A stretch of 64,000 bases of DNA, taken from NCBI GenBank assembly GCA_004764695.1, contig SMSO01000006.1, positions 1,468,859-1,532,858 on the forward strand, given 5' to 3'. Below, piece after piece: positions 9,329 through 19,228 of this stretch. The DNA is from Schizochytrium sp. TIO01. Lineage: Eukaryota; Sar; Bigyra; Thraustochytrida; Thraustochytriidae. The stretch's first letter is position 1. Every line of letters starts with the position of its first letter. The notes beneath the pieces are model-generated. The model worked only from the letters and a program-made list of their open reading frames with translations. It searched no databases and was not told the DNA's origin. A program made the translations under genes and the position numbers.

Positions 9329-10727
9329 TTAGTTGGGTAAAAGGGGGACTTCTTCCCCCTGTTGACGGACCGATTTGCGAGGCTTTGAGCGAAACAGGCC
9401 TTGTAAGAGTGAGATCCAACCACCACTGTAGTTCTCTGCTTCTTGGAACTCGTGGTCATCAGGGGAGCATGAGGTATCCGTGCCGCTCATGGCTGTTGTG
9501 CTATCTCCATTACTAGAATGGGCACTTGCGTTGACGCAATATGAGTCGCTACCGTTTGAATTAGAGTTCACATTTGCATCTGGTCCATCTTCAATATCAG
9601 CTAACCCCGCAGAGACGGTAGAACCATCAACACCCGAGATTGTGGAGCTTACCCGGCGTACCTTGCGTTTTAGAAAGTTATCAATAACATAAAATTGAAA
9701 GCTGTTACAAAGAGCAGGCCACACAATCATAACGAATACCAGCTGAGTCTTTGGGTACTTTTCAAGAGGGCGAAATGCTTCATCAGCAGCATCACTGAGT
9801 TCGTGGTTGTATTCGATAAGTGGGACTGCCATGCCTGTTTTTGTGAAGACAACAATAGCTGTCCACGAAAATGTTTGGATTACCCATGCACGAAAATCAA
9901 TACGCTTGGTCTGCAAATTGTAGTACGCCCCTGTTTTGGCTGAATTGCGCAGGATTGTCCGCTCACAGATTTTCAGAAGGAGCAAGCTCATTGGAACACC
10001 CAGCACGGTGTCGAGGGTGAAATTCATGAAATACCAAGCGCATTCATTTCCACTTGAGGAGGAGGACAAAACCAGTGCAAGGCAAATGTTCAGCAAGTGG
10101 CCTGTACCTGCGCCTACACACTGTTTCAGGCTGTCAAAAATCCAGATATGCCTGGGTCGCCGTGGTTCTTCCAAGATCCACTTGAGATACCTGTAAGTCC
10201 GTCACATTTAAGAAACCATCCGTCCAAGTTTTGCCAGATTGCAGCATTGTCAGCGTTGGAGCCACCAAGTAGAGAAACAAAGCATAATTGACCCCCACAA
10301 TCCGAAGACCCATTCCGCGAATGTATGCAAATGCACGATTTTAATGCACGAAAACGAAGACGTTTACCAGCAAAGGCAAGATTATAGAACAAGGTTCGCC
10401 TCAAACTCAACAGGTTAGTCATTCACGGCACTAAGCAGATTCGATAAATTCCTAAGATCTTTTGTGAGCATCACGTTGTTAAATCTGATCATAACGTTTA
10501 CGAAGCTCGGTTATTGGTTTCAATCTTAATTTGGTTCCCCACAAGCCAGAATCTAAAACCTCATCATGAACACATGATCAATTCAATAAACGAGACCCCG
10601 ATAGCGGAAATATAAGTATCAGGCTAACTTACATTGTACACACAACAACAGTGAGCAGAAAGAATTGCACAAAGATAGCAAAGGCGCCTCCAAGAAGGGC
10701 ACATTGGCCACCCTGGGCCTCGCCCAT
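9329..10727 (-). CDS. STIMATE (TMEM110)-family ER membrane protein, two exons
   Basis: Exon 1 is 10633-10727 and exon 2 is 9329-10190, joined across a 442-bp intron with donor GTAAGT and acceptor TTACAG inside an ATG codon; the product is 318 residues. Exon 1 supplies the first membrane helix (GAFAIFVQFFLLTVVVC). Exon 2 continues YLKWILEEPRRPRHIWIFD and then GNECAWYFMNFTLDTVLG, which match the layout of human STIMATE (basic RPWRIWFLD segment, then SLYLINFLLDATVG). Later helices include WPALCNSFQFYVIDNFLKRK, matching the conserved VVDNFLMRK end. The cytosolic tail is Ser/Gly-rich and acidic. Human STIMATE sits in ER membranes at ER-plasma membrane junctions and promotes STIM-dependent calcium entry; whether that role applies in this organism is unknown. 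The start ATG is the first in frame after a stop. Confidence 0.8.
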
Positions 10728-11638
10728 GCTAGCTTCCTCGAGTCCGCTTCCCTGCTCGCTGCTGACCTGGTTCTCTTGGCAGACTTGAGTTTCGCTCCCT
10801 CTCGACAAGATGCTCGCCTCTCCCTCGAGCAAAGAGGAGGCGCCAGCGGAGACTCACGAGACGAGACGAGACGTGATGCGTGACTGCTCATATGATCTAG
10901 CCTCCTTTGTTTTCTAACTTCATAATTCGAAGCTGTCGCGGCTTTTTATGCACTAGCCAACACCTAACGACTGCTACAGTCTTTTCAACGTGAAGACTTA
11001 AGAAAAGAGACAGAAGCAAAATCTACTCATTGTTACGTCAAAGCGAGAAAAGGCCATAGTTCCACCATCCTTGGATTGCATGAGAACATGCGCAGTGATG
11101 AGCAGGCAATCGAGTCGAAAAGACCCTAACGGGTTTCGGAGAACGTAAAGGCCCCAATTTCGCTTTGGCGTCTTGGTGCTTCGTCTTTTTCGGCTTCTGG
11201 CTTTCGAGTTCTTTGGAGAACTAGCCGCACTGCTATGGGAGGGACTAACAGCCCTAAATAAGAAAATAAAACATAGAAAGAAGGTCCCGTTTTTAGCTTT
11301 TCCTTCTTTTTCGTTCTTTTCTTATTAGTATAGTTTGATTCTGCTCTGCTTAGTGATACGAGACGAGTGCGGGAATTTGGAGAAACACACAACAGGTTTT
11401 GCAAGAAAGTCGAAATGGCTGAGAATCATAAGCAGTGGGTTCCTTCGGGCTGGCCACCGTCGCGAGAAATGTGGTAGGTGGTAGTTTCCATCGAGAATTT
11501 GACCCTGCGTGAATGCATACTTTCGTCCGTTTGCAGGCTATAAGCTTTTTCGATTGTTTCCTTCTTGTGATGGGTGTTTTGGACTTCTGTATTCATATTG
11601 GGCGAGAGCCTCTTTCTCAGAGACTCAAGAAGAAAGCC

Positions 11639-11706
11639 TTCGATACTGGACTGTCATGATGTTAATCAAGAAGACAGGATTCAATACTGGACTATCATGA
11701 TGTCAA
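11639..11706. repeat. Imperfect 27-bp direct repeat
   Basis: Two copies, at 11639-11665 and 11680-11706, match at 24 of 27 bases; the three differences are all transitions. The 41-bp offset suggests a local duplication. No coding frame is involved. Confidence 0.7.
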
Positions 11707-11820
11707 CTAATGAGCGTAACCCTTCGAGAGGTATAAAGAGGCAACAACAGTGAGATACCATGCGCCAGAAGTAAAACCCTTGAAGCACTCTCAATAGCCA
11801 GAGACTACTGTTATCAGTCC

Positions 11821-11843
11821 TTTGACTTGACTTGACTTGACTA
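11821..11843. repeat. GACTT pentanucleotide tract
   Basis: A short perfect tract of about four GACTT units in intergenic DNA. It belongs to a set of pentanucleotide tracts in this window. Confidence 0.7.
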
Positions 11844-12724
11844 GTATCTCAAGACAAAATAGTCAATCATGACTCATGTCCTTGAACCAAACATTCTGCA
11901 GTTAAAAATTGTCGTCTCCGTATGATGTATTTGTCATATCAATGATTTAGCTTTGACATTGGAATTTTAAAGTCGTCATTTTAAAAATTAAATTCAAAGC
12001 AAGATGATTGAAACGTAATTGGGAAACGCTTCAACTATCCATCTTAAGAAAACCAGGTATGTTTAATGGGCGTGGAAAGCGAAAACGGGGTTAGATATTC
12101 ATCGTTTGGAGTGAAGTATGTGCATGCAAAGATGGTCATTGTAATGAAAACCAGAGTTGTTGTTTTCAGCAAGATCAAACCATAGGGCAGACACAAGGAT
12201 GGCTTGGTTAACTCAATCATAAATAAGGGCGATTTGTGCAAGAAGATGTCCGAATGCAATAATAGATTTCAAGTCTATTACCAAAGAGTATTCTTAAAGG
12301 GAAATAGGAAGCATTGTGATTTACCTCGATATATACTGACATGAAAGTGAATTGTTCTCAGCAAATGGTACAACAGGAAATCTTCGCAGAAGCTGAAAAC
12401 AACTTGAAATAAAACCTGAAGCCGACAAACTAGCAGATAGAAAGTAATATTAAAATATTAATCTTGGGATCTTTTGTTTCTTAGAATGAGTATTATGTAA
12501 AAAGACAAAGTTTTTGCCATGGCTATGAAATGTTTTCTCTCATACTGAAGCAAACAGCAAGGCTGTTGCAGTGTGAGATTGTTGACCCTTAGCCAGTATA
12601 AAGCAGCGTTATTCTTGTGGCGCATGTCTTGTACTTGGTTGAACGCAGCCTACGAATTAAACTTCATCAGGTTGCGTTTCAATGGCTTGGAAGTTCGGGC
12701 CAAAATTTCCTTTCAGAAATTAGC

Positions 12725-13440
12725 TTACTTGGCCTTCTTAGACTCCTTAGCCTCCTTAACGGCCTTGCTGCCAATCTTCTCCTTGTTCTCAGCCTTGGTG
12801 GCAGCAGCCGTGGCGTTGGCCTGGGTCTTCTGCTGGTCCATGTAGCGACGCAGGAGGAAGCGGAAGGTCATGTAGGTGACAAGGAGAATGAGCTGCCACC
12901 AGGTCATGTTGAAGGGGAGACCAGGGACTTCCTTCTTCAAGGTAAGCTTGAGCCACTCCATACCATGAAACTGGGGGTCGACCTCGAGGAGCTCAATGTA
13001 AAAGACAAGTGCGCTGCCGGGGGGATGGCCTCCATGTTGCGGTTGTCGCCGTAGCCGAGCTCGCTGGGGATGACAACCTCCCACTTATCGCCCTCTTCCA
13101 TGAGCAGCAAGATCTCGCGCCATCCAGCAATGAGCTGGGAAGGCTTGAAGATGGCGGATTCGCCACGCTCCAGGCTGGAGTCGAAGACCTCGCCGTTGAC
13201 AAGCTTGCCCTCATAGTTGAGTCTGCAAAACTCGGTGAGCATTGGAGACTTGGCAGTGGGTCTTGTGGAGCTCTCAATTACGCGGTACATGATACCGGAT
13301 TCCAGGGTGACCACATCGCTGTTCTCCTCAGGGTAGTTCTTCAAGAAGGCCTCGCTCACCAAGTTGTCGCCGGCGCAGGCCACAGCGCTCAGGCACAAGG
13401 CCGCAAGCGCCAACAGGGATCGCAATGAACGCACCGCCAT
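12725..13440 (-). CDS. ER membrane FKBP-type prolyl isomerase, frame broken
   Basis: Read as one protein across a single-base frame break, this is a secretory FKBP (peptidyl-prolyl cis-trans isomerase). The start chosen is the ATG opening a signal peptide (MAVRSLRSLLALAALCLS, cleavage near ACAG); the frame runs further up without typical coding character. The FKBP core shows YEGKLVNGEVFDSSLERGES, LIAGWREILLLMEEGDKWEV and PSELGYGDNRNMEAIPP. The expected GSALVFYIELLEVDP then lies in a different frame, followed by a membrane helix (WWQLILLVTYMTFRFLL) and a lysine-rich tail ending KKAK, a KKXX-type ER retrieval signal. The switch falls in a run of six C (minus strand) at about 13019-13024; seven would restore the frame. 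Lumenal domain, single helix and cytosolic KKXX tail resemble FKBP11/19. A sequencing or assembly error is likely; a true mutation is possible. Confidence 0.85.
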
Positions 13441-13866
13441 TCTTGAAACCGGGTGCTTTCTAAAGAAACCAAAGCTCAGCACTGATCGGGCAGGCCTTGA
13501 CGTGCGCAGGCAGTTCTGGATTTGCTCCGCCCAAGACGCTGAGGAGAAGAGAAGATTGCTTGTTTCCTTTCTTTTCCACTCTTCTTCATAATCAACAATT
13601 TCCATCATATCCGCACAGAGCCCCTCCTATCTACCCAAAACCAATAGGATACACTAGCAAAGTGCTCTCTCTAACTAATTAGTTCAGATGATGCAGTCTT
13701 CACAATTATCGATGAGGAATGATCGCACTCACTCACTCCTCACTCCCCTTCTCTCCATCGACGGAAGCAAGCCATAAGCCGGAAACTTCGCCGAGAGAGT
13801 CCGCGAGGGCAGCCGGTGTCTGCATTGCAGCAGCATCGCAATAGTTGTGTTCGCTAATTTACTGCT

Positions 13867-13917
13867 TCAACTCAACTCAACTCAACTCAGCAAAAAGCAA
13901 AGCAAAGCAAAGCAAAG
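13867..13917. repeat. Adjacent CTCAA and AAAGC pentamer tracts
   Basis: About three to four CTCAA units are followed within a few bases by four AAAGC units, two different pentanucleotide tracts side by side in noncoding DNA about 430 bp upstream of the FKBP start. Confidence 0.75.
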
Positions 13918-15313
13918 CGGCGGTGGCGCGTTCTTAGCGGCGCCGTGTATTCTTCCCTCTGACCTATCTCCATCTATCAATCACAGACGCACTGCTTCTG
14001 GCTGTGAAGGGTCGCGTGAGCGTGCGTGGATTGCTCAAAGCGCCTCGACTGAGGCACTAAGGCGGCCCCTGGAGAGAGGGATTACTTTTCTCAGCTCGAT
14101 CTCAATGGGAGGCCTCGTGAAAGATGGAGCAATGCAATTTATTTACTTTACTGTAATGTAATGTGATGCCTCCAGATACACGGGTCTTGTACGCGAGGGG
14201 CCAGGGTAGTACTCCTGCGTTGGCGACTTCGAGAAGAAGCTCGAGAAAGCAAACGAAGTTGACATCCTAATGAACGAAGGTTGGAGGCGGTTTGAGATAG
14301 ACATGCACGATCTTGAAATGCTCGAGTGCATATGACGCGAGTATTCAGAATGGTGATGCCATGAAATTTGTCTCCATCCTGGGAAGTGGTGATTTGCTCG
14401 ATTCAGCTGGTTTTACAGGTGCGAGCCCATCGTAGATTCCGAGTGACAGATTCCATTTCTCGAGGGAAGATGATGACGACGACGATGATGATGATGATAG
14501 AAACATGGCCCACGAGCAGTTTCGGGTTGCAAGCTGTGATCCGTTTTATGGCGGCAGCCAGACGGGAAACTTGGTCAAGCAATCTTGATCTGCACATGCA
14601 TGAGATCGTGTTGCGATTCATTTAGAGGGTGGAATTGCCTGCTGAAGCCTTGAGAACACTGAGAGCAAAAGTGAAAAGCAAAAGTTAAGGCTGCTCTCTC
14701 TGGAGTCGAGGTGTGCGATTTGTTTGCTTTGGTGGCGACTCGGGTTGAAAAGAAAACACGAATAAGCAATTGCCAAGGAGAATGTATATAGAAAGCATCG
14801 CATTTGTATCCATTTAGTCCCTGAACAAATAGTTACAACACAACTCGATTGAAGACAGCAGAATGATGAAGAGACTAAGCTTACAGGAATGTCGGAAAAG
14901 ACAAGCAATAGAGCTCCAATCAGGTAAAGATCCTACTTGAGCAAATGCTGGTAGAGATAGCAAAAGAGGTTTTGTGATTGGCGAGGTGGGGTAGTGAGCG
15001 CTAAACGATCACTTCAGCTCGGTCATTTTTGTCTTTGAAATCGAACGCTTCGACAGGCAACAAAGAAGATTTACACAAGGCAGTCTCTTTTTACAAGTCA
15101 AATATATGGTATTCAAGTTTCGCGTGATATTTCCTGTAGTTATTCCTTAAAGGTTTCCATTTTGTCCTGCTGGTCGAGAGGTTCATCTTTGGATGCATAT
15201 TTTTTTATTTTTTTCGTAGCTGTAGATAGAGGTACCTGGGTATACTGGCATCTAGTCATGTAATGAGTGATTGTTAAGGCTTGAGATTGTACACATGTTA
15301 GGCTTGAAAATTA

Positions 15314-15377
15314 TTTTTTTCTGACTAGTGTTTTTTTTATTTTTTGTTTTTTGTTTTTTGTTTTTTTCTGACTAGTG
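15314..15377. repeat. 17-bp direct repeat flanking a T-rich core
   Basis: A T7 run followed by CTGACTAGTG occurs at 15314-15330 and again, identically, at 15361-15377. The 30 bp between them is almost pure T with periodic G. It looks like a local tandem duplication or slippage product; a short insertion with target duplication is possible but the insert would be only 30 bp. Confidence 0.75.
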
Positions 15378-15730
15378 AGAGTAGCATCGCATAGGACTCC
15401 TACTCGAGTGGGAACAAGTGACCATCGTCCGGTGTGCGCCGAAATCCGCGCGAGAACATTGAGCGAATGACAAGAAGCGCGGCCGATCAATAGTTAATCC
15501 ATCCACCCTTCTGTGCGAGGCTGGGCCATTATTGAAAATACATTAAAAACTAGTTACAAAGCCGAGTTGATAGAAGCGCGAATCCTGTGCCAGACTTGCC
15601 TGTATAGCATACCCAAGACTTGTCGAGGTTGTTCACTTTGTTGCACGGAGGTTGTCAGTCACTGAGACGTACACAGCAAGCACAGGTGGTACTCTTCGTG
15701 ACTCAGTGTTGCCGAGCACCAGCAAAGCAA

Positions 15731-16198
15731 ATGTCAAAATCGAAGGCATCCACAGATGCCTCGTTGCAAAACTTGCGACTCATCAGCAATCGCTCAAACC
15801 CACTGTGCCCTTACATTAAAGATGAAGAATGTTTTCAAAGGCTCGCGGGGCCACAAACACAGGAGAATGACTGGGTGAAACGAGCTGCCGAGGAGAAGGA
15901 TCGCAGCTTCCTTGATAGCGATCCAGAGATCGCCTCTCAGTTGATGCACCCTAAACCAAAACTTCAGCATTCGCTGAAGCACAAGCTACGCGATCATGTT
16001 CACGACTTATTTTCTTCATTGGCTAGCCTTGATGAAAATCAACCCAAGGAATCCGTCACGAAGGCCACTTATAAATTTGGCCCTCATATGAAAAGAGAGC
16101 TTGATCTTGTTGAAAAGGACAACCGTAAGCTGAGCAACCCGCATACTAAGTGGGCAGAGCAATGCGCTCGTGCGAAGCAGCTTGGTATGACCAAGTAG
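15731..16198 (+). CDS. Unidentified small basic protein
   Basis: The 155-residue product begins at the first in-frame ATG (MSKSKASTDASLQNLRL). The frame is open 37 codons further upstream without an ATG, which could reflect an upstream exon. The composition is charged and helical: a central block (ECFQRLAGPQTQENDWVKR) is followed by a Lys/His-rich segment and a C-terminal helix ending HTKWAEQCARAKQLGMTK. No signal peptide or membrane segment is visible from the ATG. I do not recognise the family. The coding character is steady to the stop, and the next gene (RCC1-repeat) starts about 530 bp downstream on the same strand. Confidence 0.65.
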   Translation: MSKSKASTDASLQNLRLISNRSNPLCPYIKDEECFQRLAGPQTQENDWVKRAAEEKDRSFLDSDPEIASQLMHPKPKLQHSLKHKLRDHVHDLFSSLASLDENQPKESVTKATYKFGPHMKRELDLVEKDNRKLSNPHTKWAEQCARAKQLGMTK

Positions 16199-16730
16199 GA
16201 AGTCGCCACTCAACCTCATTTTAAATCACAGTTCTTCTTCTACAAGATACTGTCTAGGTCGCAGTGTACGCATTGGGGAAATACCGCTCGATATAAGATA
16301 AAAACATCTACATGCAGCTGTTAAGTTTAGATAATATCCCATTTGAAAAATCACAAACTACAGGCACCTAGCTTCTATCATGTGTCCTATCTTCTTTAGA
16401 AATAGAGTAATAACAGACAACACTACCTTTTATTTTCAATTCACCTTTACAATCTTCAACACTGCTTGAGCTAGAGATGTTTAGAAAACCTTTTCTTTAT
16501 TTTCTTCTTGTTTGTTATTGGAAAAGACCATTCCTTCATAAGACGAGTAGACGAGCGGGACATAACTAATATGTCCCACTATGTGTCCGGTAAAAAGCTG
16601 GGGAGGTGACAAATAAAAAAAGGATGCCTGCTCCAAATCATTGAGAAGACCCAAGAGCGAGGAGCCCAAGCTTGAGGCTTGTTCTCGAAAGCTATAAGAT
16701 TAGCCCCATCTGCCATTTGTATCAATTAAG
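16199..16730. other. Intergenic between same-strand genes
   Basis: AT-rich spacer with no gene seen. It should hold the 3' end of the small basic-protein transcript and the promoter of the RCC1-repeat gene. Confidence 0.5.
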
Positions 16731-18263
16731 ATGGGGAAAGATGTTGAGGACTACTATCCGCGGATGACAGCCGGGCCGCACAACCGTTCAATGGTTGTTC
16801 CGGCTCGCGCGTTTCAACACGAAGTTCGACGAAAAGAGCGTCATGAACGGTTTGCTACTGCTGATTTGGCGAGGCCTCTAACAAGGCCCGCAACAGCTCA
16901 TAGTTCTCATCTTGATCTTCTAGGACCTACACGTGTAGAAAGAGGTAGTACGTGTTTACTTCGTATCTGGGGAGACCGTCACAAGCCAATGGAACGTATT
17001 GATTTGCCATTATTAGGTATTACTCCGCAAAGTTCTGGCTGTCAGTCCCTTTCAAGTAATCCGGGCTCTTCGTCTGTTATACCTGGAGAAATAGAACATA
17101 AAGTTTTAGAATTGTGCTCTTTGCATTCTCCCGAAAATGCCTCTGATCAAATTATCCAGCAAGCTTCATTGCCGGGCTCGAACGACACACTCAACTTCCA
17201 TAGCACTTCAGATCATAACAGGACACCGCATAAATCAAAGCAACCTATTACTCAAAAAAAATCCTCCAGTTCCAATGCTGATGACGTTATTATAAACCCT
17301 GAACGACTTACACATGTAGGCTGTGGCTCAGATCATTTTGTATGGCTCCGAAACGGCAAAGCTTGGGGTATTGGTAATAATTGGGATGCCCAGATCACCA
17401 AAAACTGGACTTTTAAGCCAAAACAAAGCTTAATTAATTTCTCTCGACCTGTACGTGTGCAGATTCACAATCCGGACCACGAACATGGCGAAGAGACATC
17501 GTCGTCTCACGAACGGGTGGAAGGACATTCAACTTCTACTGGAGAGGTGTGTGCTATCGCCGCGTATCGTCGAACTACGTGTATTGCATATGAAAACGAG
17601 GTAGAATGGCACCAACGGCCAGGCATAGTAATTAGGCTGCCTATGCGGGCTCGAATTCATTCAATAGCTTTACGTACTTCGAAGGCGCTCTTTCTAACAG
17701 ATCAAATGGAACTACTTGAAGCAACCTGCGCATCAGCTGGACCCACTTGCAAATCGATTGGAAAAGGAGTGGAGAAGATCGGAGCTACCTCCAGTGCATT
17801 TTACTACACACAAGATGGCCGAGTCCAAACTACTGATGGCAGCGTTATTCATGACATGAAAGAGCCAATTGCCCAGCTTGCTTGCGGAGACTTCCATGTG
17901 TTGATTCTCTTGAAAGAGTCCAAGCGTCTCATGGCATTGGGTTCTAACACAAAAGGTGCTCTGGGACTATCACACAGCACCAAGCTTATAGGTGGAGACT
18001 TTGGTACACCTCAACTTGTAAATAGTCGCCTTAGCCCATTTTGGCACAAGTGTGAGTTTATTGCTGAAGTTTGCGCTGAGGGGGGCTATTCTGCAGCTCT
18101 TCTTGAGGATGGAAGAGTTTTCGTTTGGGGTGAAATGGTACAGGGAGCGATGACTTTACGTCCACAACAAATGGAGATACCGGATTTTGTTCGTCCCAGG
18201 AAGCTCTGGCCAGGCCGTGACTATATAATCGTTGAAGGTCAGGCAAAACCAATGTCACCTTAA
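16731..18263 (+). CDS. RCC1-repeat (beta-propeller-like) protein
   Basis: This 510-residue protein starts at an ATG (MGKDVEDYYPR). The N-terminal 190 residues are basic then Ser-rich and of low complexity. From about residue 195 there are degenerate RCC1 repeats: VGCGSDHFVWLRNGKAWGIG, LACGDFHVLILLKESKRLMA with LGSNTKGALGLS, and VCAEGGYSAALLEDGRVFVWG. The spaced CG-H and WG/G-N pairs are typical of RCC1 blades. Only three or four blades are clear, fewer than the seven of RCC1 itself, so this is not likely to be the Ran exchange factor; RCC1-like propellers serve as binding platforms in many proteins. No membrane segment is seen. Function beyond protein binding cannot be inferred. Confidence 0.75.
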   Translation: MGKDVEDYYPRMTAGPHNRSMVVPARAFQHEVRRKERHERFATADLARPLTRPATAHSSHLDLLGPTRVERGSTCLLRIWGDRHKPMERIDLPLLGITPQSSGCQSLSSNPGSSSVIPGEIEHKVLELCSLHSPENASDQIIQQASLPGSNDTLNFHSTSDHNRTPHKSKQPITQKKSSSSNADDVIINPERLTHVGCGSDHFVWLRNGKAWGIGNNWDAQITKNWTFKPKQSLINFSRPVRVQIHNPDHEHGEETSSSHERVEGHSTSTGEVCAIAAYRRTTCIAYENEVEWHQRPGIVIRLPMRARIHSIALRTSKALFLTDQMELLEATCASAGPTCKSIGKGVEKIGATSSAFYYTQDGRVQTTDGSVIHDMKEPIAQLACGDFHVLILLKESKRLMALGSNTKGALGLSHSTKLIGGDFGTPQLVNSRLSPFWHKCEFIAEVCAEGGYSAALLEDGRVFVWGEMVQGAMTLRPQQMEIPDFVRPRKLWPGRDYIIVEGQAKPMSP

Positions 18264-18742
18264 GTTTCGCTTCCAGCTAAGTTAGTGAGAAAATCGGTTT
18301 GTTACTATTGCATTATGGTTGGAATTGGCATAGCGTCGGAGTTGGTTCACACCTAGGTCAGAACAAACTCCTGTGGACCTTGTGATATTTAAAATTGTTT
18401 TATTAATTGAAATAACACAACGATTAAACATGTGGATTAATTTACTTGGATGGATTATGCAAGTACTACAATTGTTTTAAAAGAGGATTTTGTCAAATCA
18501 AAGTACACTAGCAATACTCTGCTTTTTGACGAATATCTTTAGATTGGATGGCACATCAAAGTGCGTTACAAAGTTTAAGAGCGAGCACCCCACACATTGT
18601 CTTGGGCGTCAGTAAAGTTAGGTGTAGGCCTTGAATTAATTCGTGAAGATCTAGAAGTGAAAAAAAGTAAAAGGTGTAAATTAGGAAACCCACGGATCGC
18701 CGTAAATTTGGCTGAGCATGGCAGATTTGACGCATTAGGAGT
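18264..18742. other. Convergent 3' spacer
   Basis: AT-rich spacer between the RCC1-repeat gene (plus) and the coactosin-like gene (minus). No gene is seen; both 3' untranslated regions should lie here. Confidence 0.5.
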
Positions 18743-19228
18743 TTACTCGTCCTCCTCAAGCGCAGCATTGGTGAAGTCAAAGCTGGTCGGGGTGTGGGCG
18801 CCACCAGCAGAGAGCAAACGTTTCACAATTGCATCTTCAGCGAGGTCATCAAGGTCATCACGCAGGGAAAGGAAGAGACCGCATTGGCTAAATTCTTCGT
18901 TGATAGCACCAATCTGGCCGTTCACAAAGCCCTTGCGCATTGGCGAGAGATCCGGGCCCATCCAGGTAAACTGAATGTACTTTCGTCGAAGGGAACGGGT
19001 GACCTCGCGATCATCGACAGCAGTTACAAGGAAGGCTCCAGTCATGGCTTTATCTGGGCTGTTCTCAAGAATCTCCTGCACCCGAGCACGGCCTCCCTTT
19101 CCAGACTCGGTAAGAACGATGTTGGTCTTGCCCTCAAACTCGCAGACAATAAAGTCAACGTCAAGGTTCTTATCGTTCATGAGCTCCTCAATGCCATTGA
19201 TGGCCTCGTCGCTAAAGGTAGGTGCCAT
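18743..19228 (-). CDS. Coactosin-like actin-binding protein
   Basis: This 161-residue single-domain ADF-homology protein matches coactosin in size (about 140-160) and in its blocks: FIVCEFEGKTNIVLTESGKG, DKAMTGAFLVTAVDDRE, and the basic segment SLRRKYIQFTWMGPDLSPMRK, which in coactosin and its relatives lies at the F-actin contact and contains the conserved Lys/Arg cluster. The C-terminus is acidic (AALEEDE). Coactosin binds actin filaments rather than severing them and counteracts capping. The ATG used is well placed with ADF-like MAPTFSDEAI. The gene is intronless and transcribed toward the RCC1-repeat gene. An alternative would be another ADF-H family member, but the length and lack of the cofilin signature favour coactosin. 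Confidence 0.85.
   Translation of the reverse strand: MAPTFSDEAINGIEELMNDKNLDVDFIVCEFEGKTNIVLTESGKGGRARVQEILENSPDKAMTGAFLVTAVDDREVTRSLRRKYIQFTWMGPDLSPMRKGFVNGQIGAINEEFSQCGLFLSLRDDLDDLAEDAIVKRLLSAGGAHTPTSFDFTNAALEEDE

Larger units (their letters stand above)
10728..12724. other. Intergenic with short coding-like pieces
   Basis: The part just above 10728 is GC-rich and is probably the STIMATE-like promoter. On the minus strand at 11126-11270 an open frame after a TTTAG acceptor-like site reads a hydrophobic helix (GLLVPPIAVRLVL) and a charged tail to TAG; no start exon was found. On the plus strand at 11415 a 20-codon ATG frame ends at a good GTAGGT donor, but the only acceptor seen gives an immediate stop. 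The rest, 11700-12700, is AT-rich with no gene seen. Confidence 0.4.
13441..15730. other. Intergenic, repeats, no gene seen
   Basis: The first few hundred bases probably contain the FKBP promoter. Pentanucleotide tracts occur at 13867-13917 and a T-rich direct repeat at 15314-15377. Open frames up to about 100 codons lack ATG starts or any family resemblance. Just before 15731 an open frame runs from 15620 without ATG, possibly 5' untranslated sequence. Confidence 0.45.

Noticed and set aside
11415-11545. A plus-strand mini-ORF with a GTAGGT donor and TTTGCAG acceptor
   Set aside because: Splicing brings an immediate stop, giving about 21 residues, with no support that it is translated.
13441-13608. 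Upstream extension of the FKBP frame by 56 codons
   Set aside because: The downstream ATG opens a clear signal peptide; the extension would bury it and its composition is unlike the rest of the gene.
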